Below, piece by piece: positions 1 through 8,748 of a DNA stretch of 64,000 bases. This stretch comes from Polyangiaceae bacterium. Its GTDB lineage: Bacteria > Myxococcota_A > Polyangia > Polyangiales > Polyangiaceae. Below the pieces are notes generated by a model. That model saw only the letters and a program-made list of their open reading frames with translations, was not told where the DNA came from and made no database searches. The stretch is from NCBI GenBank assembly GCA_019637295.1, contig JAHBVX010000007.1, positions 397,716 to 461,715 on the forward strand. Direction: 5' to 3'. How positions within the stretch are numbered: the stretch's first letter is position 1; each line of letters opens with the position of its first letter. Position numbers and translations under genes: made by a program.

Positions 1-1539
1 ACCTTCGACGTCGTCTACGGCCTCTCCCCGCTCTTGGTGGTGGCGCTCGGAGCGCTGCTGCTCATGCTGGCGGAGGCGTTCGGAAAGCCGAATCCCCAGG
101 GGCTCGCGCCGACCGGCGAGGTGAGCGATGCGGGCGCCGGCCGCGCCGGCGAGCTGGGCATGGGCGCCGCGGTGGTGCTGTTCGTGGGCGCCGCCCTGAG
201 TCTGGGCGTGTGGCTCGCGGGACCGGACAACCTCGTCGGCCTGGAGCTGACGCGTCCGTACCTGATCTGGGACCGCTTCACGGTCTTCGTCTGCTTCACG
301 CTGTGTCTCGGCGGCGGCCTGTCGTGCCTGCTCGCCGGCGGCTACTTGACGGAGCACGAGATCGATCGCGCCGAGTTCTTTCCGTTGGTGCTCTTCTCGA
401 CGGTGGGGGCCATGGCGCTCGCCGCCGCCGGAGAGCTACTCACGCTGTTCGTCGCGCTCGAGACCATGTCCCTGGGCGTGTACGCCCTGGTCGGCCTCCG
501 GCGCACGCCGCGCTCGAGCGAAGCCGCGCTGAAGTACTTCTTGCTCGGCTCCTTCGCGGCAGCGCTCATGCTCTTCGGGGCGGCGCTGCTGTATGGGGCG
601 ACGGGGCGCACGGATCTGGCGGGCATCGGCCAGGCCATCGCAGCCATTGGGCAGGGGGAGGGGCCGGGCGCGGCGCAGGTGTTGATCGCGCTGGTGCTCG
701 TCGTGGTGGGCCTGGCGTTCAAGGTCAGCGCCGTGCCGTTCCACATGTGGACGCCAGACGCGTACGAGGGCGCTCCCACGCCCGCGACCAGCTACATGGC
801 CGTGGCCGTCAAGACCGCCGCGTTCGCCGTGATGGTGCGCGTGCTGCTGATCGCCTTCGGAGACGAGCGCCTCACGAGCTGGGCGAGCGGCTGGCCCCCG
901 GTGCTGGCGACGCTCGCGGTGGCCAGCATGACGGTGGCGAACCTCGTCGCCGGCCGGCAGAGCTCGGTCAAGCGTATGCTCGCGTACTCCTCCATCGCGC
1001 ACGCGGGCTATGCCTTGGTGGCGGTGGTCGCGACCATCCGCAGCCCGGCCGCGGAGGGCAGCATCCTCTTTTACCTGCTGACCTACACGGTCTCCACCGC
1101 GGGCGCCTTTGGCGCGCTCATTCTGTGTGGCAGCCGTGGCAAGGAGGCCGTCAGCTACGAGGATTTGGCGGGTATCGCCAAGCGTCACCCCGCCGCGGCG
1201 ATGGCCTTCAGCCTGTTCTTGCTGTCGCTGGCGGGTGTCCCGCCCACAGCGGGTTTCTTCGGCAAGTTGTACGTCTTCCAGGCCGCGATCGACGCCGAGC
1301 TGTACGTGCTGACGGTGGTCGGTCTGCTCAACAGCCTGGTGGGCGCCTACTACTACCTGCGCGTCATCGTGTTCATGTACATGCGCGAGCCCGCCCCCGG
1401 CGCAACCCTCGCAGTACCGATGCGCTCGGGCTACGTCGCCTCGGCGCTGGTGATCGCTGCGGTGCTCGTGATCGCGCTGGGCGTGCTGCCGAACGTGACT
1501 CTCGAGTGGGCCGCCATCGCGACCGTCGGCAGGAGCTGA
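1..1539 (+). CDS. nuoN: NADH-quinone oxidoreductase subunit N (5' end outside window)
   Basis: This is an antiporter-like membrane subunit of respiratory Complex I, which moves protons across the inner membrane while NADH reduces quinone. The reading frame is open from base 1 with no stop, so the true start lies upstream; 512 residues are visible. The protein is almost wholly hydrophobic helices. It carries the NuoN/MrpD signature in which a Lys is followed by P-x-H-x-W-x-P-D-x-Y-E-G-A-P-T-P (bases about 720-785), and a membrane Glu in ALETMSLG (about bases 455-475), both expected for the proton path. nuoN is normally the last gene of the nuo operon, which fits the stop at 1539 followed by a hairpin and a convergent gene. 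The family call is firm; only the first residues are missing. Confidence 0.95.
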   Translation, partial: TFDVVYGLSPLLVVALGALLLMLAEAFGKPNPQGLAPTGEVSDAGAGRAGELGMGAAVVLFVGAALSLGVWLAGPDNLVGLELTRPYLIWDRFTVFVCFTLCLGGGLSCLLAGGYLTEHEIDRAEFFPLVLFSTVGAMALAAAGELLTLFVALETMSLGVYALVGLRRTPRSSEAALKYFLLGSFAAALMLFGAALLYGATGRTDLAGIGQAIAAIGQGEGPGAAQVLIALVLVVVGLAFKVSAVPFHMWTPDAYEGAPTPATSYMAVAVKTAAFAVMVRVLLIAFGDERLTSWASGWPPVLATLAVASMTVANLVAGRQSSVKRMLAYSSIAHAGYALVAVVATIRSPAAEGSILFYLLTYTVSTAGAFGALILCGSRGKEAVSYEDLAGIAKRHPAAAMAFSLFLLSLAGVPPTAGFFGKLYVFQAAIDAELYVLTVVGLLNSLVGAYYYLRVIVFMYMREPAPGATLAVPMRSGYVASALVIAAVLVIALGVLPNVTLEWAAIATVGRS

Positions 1540-1556
1540 GCAACCCACAAAACGCA

Positions 1557-1584
1557 ACGAGGGCGCTCTCTCGAACGCCCTCGT
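1557..1584. terminator. Hairpin between convergent genes, probable terminator
   Basis: ACGAGGGCG (1557-1565) and CGCCCTCGT (1576-1584) form a perfect 9-bp stem with a 10-nt loop, placed between nuoN and the facing lipoprotein gene. On the minus strand the stem is followed by TGCGTTTTG, a short T run, so it best fits termination of the minus-strand gene. It could serve both directions. Confidence 0.6.
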
Positions 1585-1603
1585 GTGTTGCCGAAGCTTG
1601 GTC

Positions 1604-2161
1604 TCAGCGACCGAGATCGAACTTCAGATCCTGCTTCAGCGTCCCCACGATGAACGGGTTGTAGCTCATCTTGAGCCCGCTGGACTTCTGCGGAACCTCG
1701 AAGGTGATCCAGCCCTTGGCCTTCTCGCCCTTGTTCAGGCGGACGCTCTTCAGATCCGGCTCGCAGCCGCCGAAGGTGCTGGTGTAGGAGTAACCGTCGC
1801 CGTCGGTGACCTTGGCGTAGAACGGGTTGACGGGCACGTCCTTGTCCGCAGTCCCCTCCAGGGAGACCTCGACGCCGAGCTTGATGTTCCCCTTCTTCGG
1901 CTTGAAGTAGTACTTGGTCTTGCACTCCTTCACGTTCTCGATGGTCATCGTGTAGTCCGGAGCCATCGCCTTCTCGCCGACGTTCCAGGTCTTGTTGGTG
2001 ACCACCGGGGGCGGGGGCTCCGGAGGCGGTGTGTCGACCGGCGACTCCCCCGTGGGCTGCTCTCCGGTGGTGCTCGGCGCGCTCTTCTTGCAGGCGAAGA
2101 GCGCGGCCGCCAGGATGATTGCACCGGCGACGGCAGTCGATGAGGTCGAGCGAGTATGCAT
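1604..2161 (-). CDS. DUF4352-like lipoprotein
   Basis: A 185-residue predicted lipoprotein. The N-terminus MHTRSTSS is followed by a hydrophobic stretch ending in the lipobox LFAC (Cys24), then a Pro/Thr-rich linker to about residue 55. The rest resembles the DUF4352 (telokin-like immunoglobulin fold) family: it begins WNVGEKAMAPDYTMTIENV, holds a central VNPFYAKVTDGDGYSYT strand pair, and ends with KGWITFEVP. Such proteins sit on the cell surface or in the periplasm; their ligand is generally unknown. The gene is divergent from the cupredoxin-like lipoprotein at 2338 and convergent with nuoN. The lipoprotein call is strong and the fold assignment is moderate; the biological role is not known. 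Confidence 0.8.
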   Translation of the reverse strand: MHTRSTSSTAVAGAIILAAALFACKKSAPSTTGEQPTGESPVDTPPPEPPPPVVTNKTWNVGEKAMAPDYTMTIENVKECKTKYYFKPKKGNIKLGVEVSLEGTADKDVPVNPFYAKVTDGDGYSYTSTFGGCEPDLKSVRLNKGEKAKGWITFEVPQKSSGLKMSYNPFIVGTLKQDLKFDLGR

Positions 2162-2237
2162 CAGCGGCTTACCTTTCTTCAGGTCCAGAGTCCTAGCGGC
2201 GGAGACCTTACACAGGTCGGGGCCTGGTTGGAAAGTA

Positions 2238-2253
2238 GGACCGTGTTCGGTCC
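2238..2253. promoter_or_regulatory. Inverted repeat in divergent intergenic region
   Basis: GGACCG-TGTT-CGGTCC is a perfect 6-bp inverted repeat between the divergent starts at 2161 and 2338. It lies about 85 bases upstream of the plus-strand start. It could be an operator half-site pair or a leader hairpin. No promoter hexamers are convincing around it. Confidence 0.3.
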
Positions 2254-2337
2254 GGCCCAGAGGTTGCTCTCCATCGCCGCGCGCCGTATTACGCCGGCTG
2301 AACGCTCCACCTTCCCCCTCGCGCTCGACGAATCAAG

Positions 2338-3252
2338 ATGCTGAAAATACAAGAACAATTGGGCTGGCAGGGAGGCCTCGGGGCTGCCACCTGGGTTGCG
2401 CTCGCCATCAGCGGAGTTGGCTGCTCTCGCTCGGAGTCAGCCGCAGGCGCCCCGTCCGCACCTGCCTCGGCCCCGGCCAGCGCCACCCCGGTGTCGACGG
2501 GCATCCGCCCCGAGGTGGTGCAGAACGCCGTCAATCCGAAGGGCCGACCGCCCTACGCTGGCCCGACCGGGACGGTGCGCGGCGTGGTGCGGGTGAGCGG
2601 CGACACGGCACCGATCCGGGACGAGGTGTTGGCCCAGATCGGCGACGCATGCGCGGGCTCGCGAGCGTTCTACGGGCCTGCGTTCCGCGAGGGTCCGGGC
2701 CGCGCGCTCGCGGACGCGCTCGTTGCCGTCACCGGCTACGAGGGGTACGTCCCGCCGCGCGGGGAGTCCGTCCGCGTCGAGATCGACGCCTGCGCCTACA
2801 AGCGCCGCACGTACGGCGTCATGTTTGGGCAGCGGCTCGACGTGTTCAATCTCGATAGCCAGCCCTACATGCCGCGACTGCTGCGCACCAAGACCGCGGC
2901 CGTGATGGTAGCCCTACCACGCGGCGAGGCCATCCCGCTGCTGCCCCCCAAGCCAGGTCGCTACGCGTTGGTGGACGAGATGCGGTCGGGCCCTCACGCC
3001 GACGTGTTCGTGGTGCAGTACCCCACCTTCGACATCACGGAGCTCGACGGTCGCTTCGAGATCACTGGCGTTCCGGTGGGGGAGGTGGACGTCAGCGCGC
3101 TGCTCCCGCTCACCATGGCGGCGGTGAAGGAGCGCGTTACGGTCAAGGCCGGCGAGGCCAGCGAGGTGACCCTCACCATCGCGTACGAGCGCCCGAAGGC
3201 CGAGCCAGCGGCGAAGCCAGGGGCTTCGGCGCCGGGTCCGGTCGTGCACTGA
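2338..3252 (+). CDS. Cupredoxin / carboxypeptidase-regulatory-like lipoprotein
   Basis: A 304-residue lipoprotein starting at ATG 2338. A hydrophobic segment ends in the lipobox SGVGC (Cys29), followed by an Ala/Ser/Pro linker. From about residue 77 (GTVRGVVRVSG) it resembles the secreted proteins that combine a plastocyanin-like beta-sandwich with a carboxypeptidase-regulatory-like domain: an early strand pair, a VRVEIDACAYKRRTYGVMFGQRLDVFNLDS segment like the cupredoxin core, and the ending DGRFEITGVPVGEVDV typical of the regulatory-like domain. The copper ligands of true plastocyanins are not evident, so it is probably a structural or binding domain. Its last 80 bases overlap the convergent TPR gene at 3173. 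Function unknown. Confidence 0.75.
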   Translation: MLKIQEQLGWQGGLGAATWVALAISGVGCSRSESAAGAPSAPASAPASATPVSTGIRPEVVQNAVNPKGRPPYAGPTGTVRGVVRVSGDTAPIRDEVLAQIGDACAGSRAFYGPAFREGPGRALADALVAVTGYEGYVPPRGESVRVEIDACAYKRRTYGVMFGQRLDVFNLDSQPYMPRLLRTKTAAVMVALPRGEAIPLLPPKPGRYALVDEMRSGPHADVFVVQYPTFDITELDGRFEITGVPVGEVDVSALLPLTMAAVKERVTVKAGEASEVTLTIAYERPKAEPAAKPGASAPGPVVH

Positions 3253-4354
3253 CCGCGGCTCCGCGGGTCTCGGACGTCGCGGCCCGCGACTCCACGGCTT
3301 GCTCGAGGGCGTCGGCCGCTGGCGGGAGCGGTCCGGCCGCGTCCAGCCAAGCTCGCGACGCGGCCGCGCCCGCGTGGCGGGCGAGCAGCTCCGCGAGCAG
3401 CCGCGCGCCGAGGGGGCTGGGCTCGCCGTCGCCGGGGGGCTGAGCATCGAGCAGAGGCTTGCCCAGCAGATCCCGGGCGACCCACGCCGCGATCTGTGCG
3501 TCCGGGTTGGCGGGCTCGGCGCCGAGCACGTGGAGCGCCTGCGCCTCGGCCACCCGAGCGCTGCCCAGGGCAGCCGCGCGCAGCCCCAGCTCGCCGGGGC
3601 GCACGCGACAGCGCGCGCCGAGCTGCCTGGCCTCGTCGATGCGCCCGGCGAGCAGCGCCTCGTCGAGCCGCTCGCGTACGGCGGCGTCGCAGAAACCGGG
3701 GCCGCCGCCGGCGTCGCGCAGCCGCTCCGCGAGCAGCGCCGCGCGTCTCTGCGCATGGAGCGCTTCCGCGTCGCGCCTGGCCCGACGCGCGAGCCGCTCG
3801 ACGCGCTGCCACTTGGCGACCGTCTCCGGGCGTGAGAGACAGGCTTCGGTCGACCACGCGAGCGCCTCGTCCACCCGTCCGGCCGCTTCGAGTGCGTCCA
3901 TCAACAGCGAGCTCGCGCGCTCGTTCTGGGGATCGCTGGCTACCGCCCGTCGCGCGTCGGGTAGCGCGTCGAGCGCCTGGCCGCGAGCGAGCGCACACTG
4001 GGCACGCTCCAGGCGGGCGCTGGCGAGCTCTGGATCGAGCTCGAGGGCTTGGGCGAAGGCCTGGTCGGCGCTGCCGAGCTCGCGTGCGCAGCGCACCGCT
4101 CCGACCCGCGCCCAGAGCTCGGCGCTGCGAGGGTCCTGCGCGAGCGCCGTGAGGTAGGCCGCCTCGGCGGCCTGGTGCTGGCCGGTAGCCTCGAGCAACA
4201 CGCCGCGGGTGAACTCCGCGTACGCAGTGGCGCCAATGGCGCGTCCCTCGATCACGCGCCCATCGACGATGCGGGTGACGGTGCTGGGTCCGAAGATGCA
4301 GCCCGCCGACAGGGCAGCGGCGAGCAGCACGGCGCCGCCGTGGTGGAGTCTCAT
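3173..4354 (-). CDS. TPR-repeat lipoprotein
   Basis: A 393-residue protein. I place the start at ATG 4354 because the reading begins MRLHHGGAVLLAAALSAGC, a classic lipoprotein signal with lipobox LSAGC (Cys19). The same ATG overlaps the hisC stop as ATGA, which suggests translational coupling. An open frame continues upstream but only as an out-of-frame shadow of hisC. From about residue 45 the protein shows consecutive tetratricopeptide-like helices (for example AEAAYLTALAQDPRSAELWARVG and QAFAQALELDPELASARLERAQ), which usually hold protein partners in the periplasm. The C-terminus is Pro/Ala-rich and its last 80 bases overlap the 3' end of the facing gene. It is the last gene of the mevalonate/hisC run. 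Confidence 0.8.
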   Translation of the reverse strand: MRLHHGGAVLLAAALSAGCIFGPSTVTRIVDGRVIEGRAIGATAYAEFTRGVLLEATGQHQAAEAAYLTALAQDPRSAELWARVGAVRCARELGSADQAFAQALELDPELASARLERAQCALARGQALDALPDARRAVASDPQNERASSLLMDALEAAGRVDEALAWSTEACLSRPETVAKWQRVERLARRARRDAEALHAQRRAALLAERLRDAGGGPGFCDAAVRERLDEALLAGRIDEARQLGARCRVRPGELGLRAAALGSARVAEAQALHVLGAEPANPDAQIAAWVARDLLGKPLLDAQPPGDGEPSPLGARLLAELLARHAGAAASRAWLDAAGPLPPAADALEQAVESRAATSETRGAAVSARPDPAPKPLASPLARPSGARTRW

Positions 4355-5439
4355 GCCACGATCTCGCGCAACGCGCCGACCAAGGCGTCGTTCTGAGCCT
4401 GCGTACCCACGGTGATGCGGAGCTGACGCGCGAGCCGTCCGCCTCGCGCGTGAAAGCTGCGCACCAGCACGCCGCGCTCTTTGAGCGCCTCGAACACCTC
4501 GCTCGCGGGGCGAGTCGTGCGCACCCACAGGAAGTTCGCGGCGCTCGGCGAGACCGTCAGTCCGGGCAGCGACGCGAGCACCGCCGACAACCGCTCGCGC
4601 TCGTCGATCACGCGCGCGACGAGCGCGCTCACCTCGGGCCAGAGTTCGCCGAGCACGGCCTCGCCCAGGGCTTGGGATACCGCAGGCACGTTGTAGGGCG
4701 AGCGCACCTTGTCCACCTCGCTCAGCAGGTTTCGCGGCCCGATCAGGAATCCGACCCGCAGCGACGCGAACCCGATCTTGCTCAGCGTGCGCAGCAACAC
4801 GACATTGTCGCGCTCGAGTAGATCCAGGAGCGACGCCGCCGCGTAGTCCACGTAGGCCTCGTCCAGGACGACCAGCGAGTCCCGCGCGAGGTCGAGCAGC
4901 CGCTCGAGGCGATCCCGGCTGGGCAGAGTCCCGGTGGGATTGTTGGGCGACGCGACGAACACGATGTTCGGCGCGCACAGCTCGAGGGCGCGCTCGAGGC
5001 TCGCGATGGGCAGGTCCCAGTCCTCGTCGAGCGGCACCTCCACCACGCGCTGGCCTCGCACCTTCGCGCTGAGGCGATACATCACGAACGTCGGTGAGGT
5101 GGTCAGGATCGTTGGTGCGTCGCCGCTCGTGCGAGGGTTGGCCAGGGCGGTGAGCAACAGGTTGATCAGTTCGTCGCTGCCCGCGCCGACGAGGACTTGC
5201 TCGGGGGTGACCCCCACGCGGCTAGCGAAGGCCTGGCGGATCCCAGCGGCTTGCGCGTCGGGGTAGCGCTCCCATGCGGTTTGGGCGACGAGCTCAGCGA
5301 TGCGCGCGCGGGTCGCGTCGCCCAGCAGCGCAGGGGCCTCGTTGGCGTCCAGCCGCACCGGGTAGCGACCCGGATCCGGCACGTAGCTCTGGACGTCGGC
5401 GAGCTCGGGGCGCAGCAGGGAGGCGAGGCGGAAGCTCAT
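4351..5439 (-). CDS. hisC: Histidinol-phosphate aminotransferase
   Basis: A 362-residue PLP-dependent class I/II aminotransferase that converts imidazole-acetol phosphate to histidinol phosphate with glutamate in histidine synthesis. Visible motifs: the N-terminal LDANEAP typical of HisC (residues 30-36), NPTG (167-170), DEAY (193-196), the PLP-binding Lys221 in TLSKIGFASLRVGF, and the Arg228 that contacts the cofactor phosphate. Its length fits the family. It lies downstream of the mevalonate genes (57 bases after mvaA) and overlaps the TPR lipoprotein by 4 bases. No other his gene is in the window. HisC-like enzymes can also act on aromatic amino acids, so the substrate is likely but not certain. 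Confidence 0.92.
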   Translation of the reverse strand: MSFRLASLLRPELADVQSYVPDPGRYPVRLDANEAPALLGDATRARIAELVAQTAWERYPDAQAAGIRQAFASRVGVTPEQVLVGAGSDELINLLLTALANPRTSGDAPTILTTSPTFVMYRLSAKVRGQRVVEVPLDEDWDLPIASLERALELCAPNIVFVASPNNPTGTLPSRDRLERLLDLARDSLVVLDEAYVDYAAASLLDLLERDNVVLLRTLSKIGFASLRVGFLIGPRNLLSEVDKVRSPYNVPAVSQALGEAVLGELWPEVSALVARVIDERERLSAVLASLPGLTVSPSAANFLWVRTTRPASEVFEALKERGVLVRSFHARGGRLARQLRITVGTQAQNDALVGALREIVA

Positions 5440-5496
5440 GGGTTGCTGGTCATGTTGGCCAAGTCGGCGCCGCGCACCAAGCTCGAAGCGTCGCGC

Positions 5497-6810
5497 TCAG
5501 CGAGCGCGCAGGCGCCCGAGGTACTCACGGGCGGCCTCCAGCGTCACCGTCTGCGCGTCGGCGAGGCCTGCGGCGACCGCCTCGACCTCCGCTCCGACCG
5601 CTCCGGCGGCGGCGGCTACCGAGCGGGCGTGCAGGGACATGTGCCCTCGCTGGATGCCCTCGGTGGCAAGCGCCCGAAGGGCGGCCAGGTTGCTGGCGAG
5701 GCCGGCGGCGGCAGCCACGTGGCACAGCTCCGCGGCGCTCTGCACGCCCATCAGCTCGAGCGCGAGGCGGGCCGCAGGGTGCACCCGCAGGGTGCCCCCG
5801 ACGGTCCCGAGGGCCAGCGGCATCTCGAGCTCGCCGACCAAGTCCGCGCCGTCCCGGCGCCACACCCCGAGCGGCGCGTAGCGACCCGAGCGCGCCGCGA
5901 ACGCGTGCGCGCCCGCCTCGACCGCGCGCCAGTCGTTGCCCGTCGCCATGACCACTGCGTCCACGCCGTTGAGGATGCCCTTGTTGTGAGTCGCGGCGCG
6001 GTACGGATCCAACTCCGCGAACCGCGAGGCCTCCACCACCCGATCGAGCACGTCGCTGCCCTCCACGCGCAGCTCACCACGCCCGATGGCGAGATCAGCG
6101 GCGTGGGCGCGACAGGTCACGCGCACGCGCCGCCGATCGCAGAGATTGGTCAAGATGCGTAGGCCCAGCCTGCCGCCGCTGAGCTCCGCGGCGCGTGGGC
6201 CGATGGCTTCCGCCACCGAGTTGACGAGGTTGGCGCCCATGGCGTCGCAACAGTCCACGTGAACGTGTACCACCAGGAAGCCCTGACCGAGATCGCGCAC
6301 GTCGATCTCGCGCGGGCCACCGCTGCGCTCGAGCAAACCCGGCACTGCGGCCGCGGCGAGGCGCAACAGCTCCTCGACGTGCGCCTCGAGCTCGCGGACG
6401 GCGCGCGCTGGATCGGGAACGCTGGCGAGCTGAACCTGGGTCGTCATCAGGGACTCGACCATCTCCGCGTGGAAGCCGCCGGCCGAGCGCACCATCTTGG
6501 CGGCGTTCGACGCCGCCGCGATCACGCTCGGCTCCTCGACGACCATGGGCACCAAGCGGTCGACGTGGTTGACGCGCACGTTGAGCGCCACGCCGAAGGG
6601 CAGGGCGTACAAGCCGAGCACGTTCTCGACGACCTTGTCGGCCGTCTCCGGGTCGAGCCCGCCGGAAGCGAGGGCGGCGGCGATGCGCGCCACGTCGTGG
6701 TCCGTGCGCGCCGCGATGGCGGCGCGGCGCTGGGGGATCGAGAGCTTGTAGAAGCCGGGGATGCGGGAGCCCGCGTCCTTCTCGGGGTCGAAGTCGGCCG
6801 GTGGGTTCAT
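5497..6810 (-). CDS. mvaA: Class II hydroxymethylglutaryl-CoA reductase
   Basis: A 437-residue enzyme interconverting HMG-CoA and mevalonate, here presumably the reductive entry step of the mevalonate pathway because it sits with the kinases and decarboxylase. Motifs match the class II family: ENVLG (62-66), EEPSVIAAAS (92-101) with the catalytic Glu, CCDAMGAN (187-194), the catalytic Lys277 in HNKG, Asp293 in ATGNDWRAVEAGAH, a GTVGG turn (335-339), and the C-terminal flap GHMSLHAR with catalytic His390. There is no membrane anchor, as expected for class II. It is 16 bases downstream of the phosphomevalonate kinase gene and probably in the same transcript. Confidence 0.95.
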   Translation of the reverse strand: MNPPADFDPEKDAGSRIPGFYKLSIPQRRAAIAARTDHDVARIAAALASGGLDPETADKVVENVLGLYALPFGVALNVRVNHVDRLVPMVVEEPSVIAAASNAAKMVRSAGGFHAEMVESLMTTQVQLASVPDPARAVRELEAHVEELLRLAAAAVPGLLERSGGPREIDVRDLGQGFLVVHVHVDCCDAMGANLVNSVAEAIGPRAAELSGGRLGLRILTNLCDRRRVRVTCRAHAADLAIGRGELRVEGSDVLDRVVEASRFAELDPYRAATHNKGILNGVDAVVMATGNDWRAVEAGAHAFAARSGRYAPLGVWRRDGADLVGELEMPLALGTVGGTLRVHPAARLALELMGVQSAAELCHVAAAAGLASNLAALRALATEGIQRGHMSLHARSVAAAAGAVGAEVEAVAAGLADAQTVTLEAAREYLGRLRAR

Positions 6811-6826
6811 GCTCGGAGCGCGGACC

Positions 6827-7747
6827 CTAGGCCGACTCGTCGGCCCGGGCCAGCGCGTGCACGCCGCGGGCGCCGAGAGTCAGTTCGAGCCGCGCGTGGC
6901 CGAGGCGCGTCGCCCGCTCGGCGAAGGCCGCGGTGGACGGGTCTGGGCCGAAAAAGAGCACCACGTCGCCCCCACCGGCGCCGGCCGGCAGCACGACCGC
7001 CGCGCTGGCCTGGGCCAACTCGTGCAGCTCCCCCGCCTCGGGTGTGACGATGGGGGCCGAGGCTGCCTCGCCCAGCGCGCGCAGCGCCTCGTGCTGGCTG
7101 GACAGCGCGCTGACCAGCCCGAGCGCGTCGCCCGCGTCGAGCGCCGCGGCGGCGGCCTCGGCTGCCGCGCTCTGTCGCGTCATGGCCTCCGCGAAGCGAG
7201 CGGGTGCCGCCTGCGCGAGCTGGCGCACGCGGGCTAGCAGCTCCGGAGTCGACGCCGCGGCGCTGCTCACCCAGGCCTCCACTCGCAGCGCCTTGGGCCA
7301 ACGGCAGCGCTGTGGCTGGAGCTCGTCGAGGTGGCGCCGCACCACGTGGTGCCCCCCGAGGGTGGAGGCCACGACGTCGACGCCGCTGCCTCCGCCCTGC
7401 GCGGAGCGATGGGCCTCGAGCGCGGGCTGCAGCACGCGACTCGCGAGCACGTCGTCTGGCAGCGAGTCCCCTTCGCGCGCGAGCTCGAGAGCTGCCAGCG
7501 ACGCGACGACGATCGCGGCGCTCGAGCCGAGCCCGAGCTTGCGGCCGTCGCCGCGCAGCGCGGTGGCGTCGAACCACGGTGCGCGCTCAGCACCGATGGC
7601 GGCGCGCACTTCGTCCGTGACCAACTCCGCCGGGCGTCCTGCGTCGGCCAGGACGTAGCGATCCACGGCCGCTACGATGGCGGGCGCGCCGTGCAGTACG
7701 GCGTACGCCCCAGAGAGCACCAGCTTACCCGGCGCGCGGGCTCTCAC
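6827..7747 (-). CDS. mvaK2: Phosphomevalonate kinase (GHMP family)
   Basis: A 306-residue GHMP kinase that should phosphorylate 5-phosphomevalonate to the diphosphate with ATP in the cytoplasm. It has the three GHMP motifs: N-terminal RAPGKLVLSGAYAVLHG (4-20), the nucleotide-binding loop KLGLGSSAA (70-78), and the C-terminal PAGAGGGD (254-261), whose GAGGGD form is typical of phosphomevalonate kinases rather than mevalonate kinases. It overlaps mvaD by 4 bases. Choosing PMK over other GHMP kinases rests on that motif and on its place between mvaD and mvaA, the two other specialised kinase-pathway members being assigned to the neighbours. Confidence 0.88.
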   Translation of the reverse strand: MRARAPGKLVLSGAYAVLHGAPAIVAAVDRYVLADAGRPAELVTDEVRAAIGAERAPWFDATALRGDGRKLGLGSSAAIVVASLAALELAREGDSLPDDVLASRVLQPALEAHRSAQGGGSGVDVVASTLGGHHVVRRHLDELQPQRCRWPKALRVEAWVSSAAASTPELLARVRQLAQAAPARFAEAMTRQSAAAEAAAAALDAGDALGLVSALSSQHEALRALGEAASAPIVTPEAGELHELAQASAAVVLPAGAGGGDVVLFFGPDPSTAAFAERATRLGHARLELTLGARGVHALARADESA

Positions 7748-8748
7748 GGCGCACCGGGCGTGAGCGACAGGTCGGCCTCGTCGTCGTCGATCAGGCGTGC
7801 GTCCGGGCCGGGTGCAGCTTGCAGGCTACCCGTCACGCCCTCGACCTGGCGCACCCGGGCCTCGACCGCGTCCGCGTCGGCGGCGGGCACGAGCACCTTC
7901 ACGTGCGGGCCGGCGTCCATGGTCGGGAAGGCGCGCACGCCCTGCTCGCGCAGCTCCGCGATGGCCTGCAGTACTCCGAGGGTTGCGGGGCGGAAGTAGA
8001 TGAGCGGCGGGCGCGCCGCCCACATGCAAGCGTGCATCATCAACGCGCTCTGGGCGGCCGCCTCACCCAGGGCGTCGAGGTCGCCCCCAGTCAGCGCGAC
8101 TTCGACCTGCCGGAACAGCTCCGGCGCATGAGCAATCCACGCTGCGTAGTAGGGGCTCGTCGTCGCCGTGTGCTGCATGCCTTCGGTCGAGCCTACGCTC
8201 TTGGGTCCGGGATGGGTGACGGCGACGACCATGCGCACGTCCAGCGCCTCCGGCGGGGCGACGCGCCGGGCCGACTCGGCGCCGTGATCCAGGGCGACCC
8301 AGCCGCCGAACAGCGAGCGCGCCGCGGATGCGGAGGACTGGCGGGCCATCGCGCTGACGTCGCTGAGCGGCAAGGTCAGGCCCGCGGCTCGGGTGGCGGC
8401 GAGCGCGAGCGCGGCGAACCCCGACGCGCTCGACGCCAAACCCGACGCCGTCGGGAAGTTGTTGTGGGTCTCCACCCGCGCGTAGCGCCGCTCAGAACCC
8501 AGGGCGCGCGCGCGATCGAGCAACTCGCTGGCGCGCGCCTTGGCTCGCCCCGTCTGCGCGACCCCCGAAATCTCGAGCACGTCTTCGGACAAGGTCGCAT
8601 CGAAGGACACTCGCGTGACGGTGTACAGGTCCGCCAGGGTGAGCGACAGGCTGGGTACCGCCGGGAGGTTGCGCAGGACGTCGTCCTTGCCCCAGTACTT
8701 CGCGAGCGCGATGTTGGCGGAGGCCCTGGCGCACGCACGACCGGTCAT
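7744..8748 (-). CDS. mvaD: Diphosphomevalonate decarboxylase
   Basis: A 334-residue GHMP-fold enzyme catalysing ATP-dependent decarboxylation of mevalonate diphosphate to isopentenyl diphosphate. It has the family hallmark ANIALAKYWGK near the N-terminus (11-21), the phosphate-binding segment NNFPTASGLASSASGFAAL (96-114), and a late TMDAGPHVKVL segment that carries the Asp expected in the active site. Four-base overlaps on both sides, with the mevalonate kinase stop and the phosphomevalonate kinase start, indicate tight translational coupling. This gene establishes the classical route (phosphomevalonate, then diphosphomevalonate decarboxylation) rather than the archaeal alternatives. Confidence 0.95.
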   Translation of the reverse strand: MTGRACARASANIALAKYWGKDDVLRNLPAVPSLSLTLADLYTVTRVSFDATLSEDVLEISGVAQTGRAKARASELLDRARALGSERRYARVETHNNFPTASGLASSASGFAALALAATRAAGLTLPLSDVSAMARQSSASAARSLFGGWVALDHGAESARRVAPPEALDVRMVVAVTHPGPKSVGSTEGMQHTATTSPYYAAWIAHAPELFRQVEVALTGGDLDALGEAAAQSALMMHACMWAARPPLIYFRPATLGVLQAIAELREQGVRAFPTMDAGPHVKVLVPAADADAVEARVRQVEGVTGSLQAAPGPDARLIDDDEADLSLTPGAP

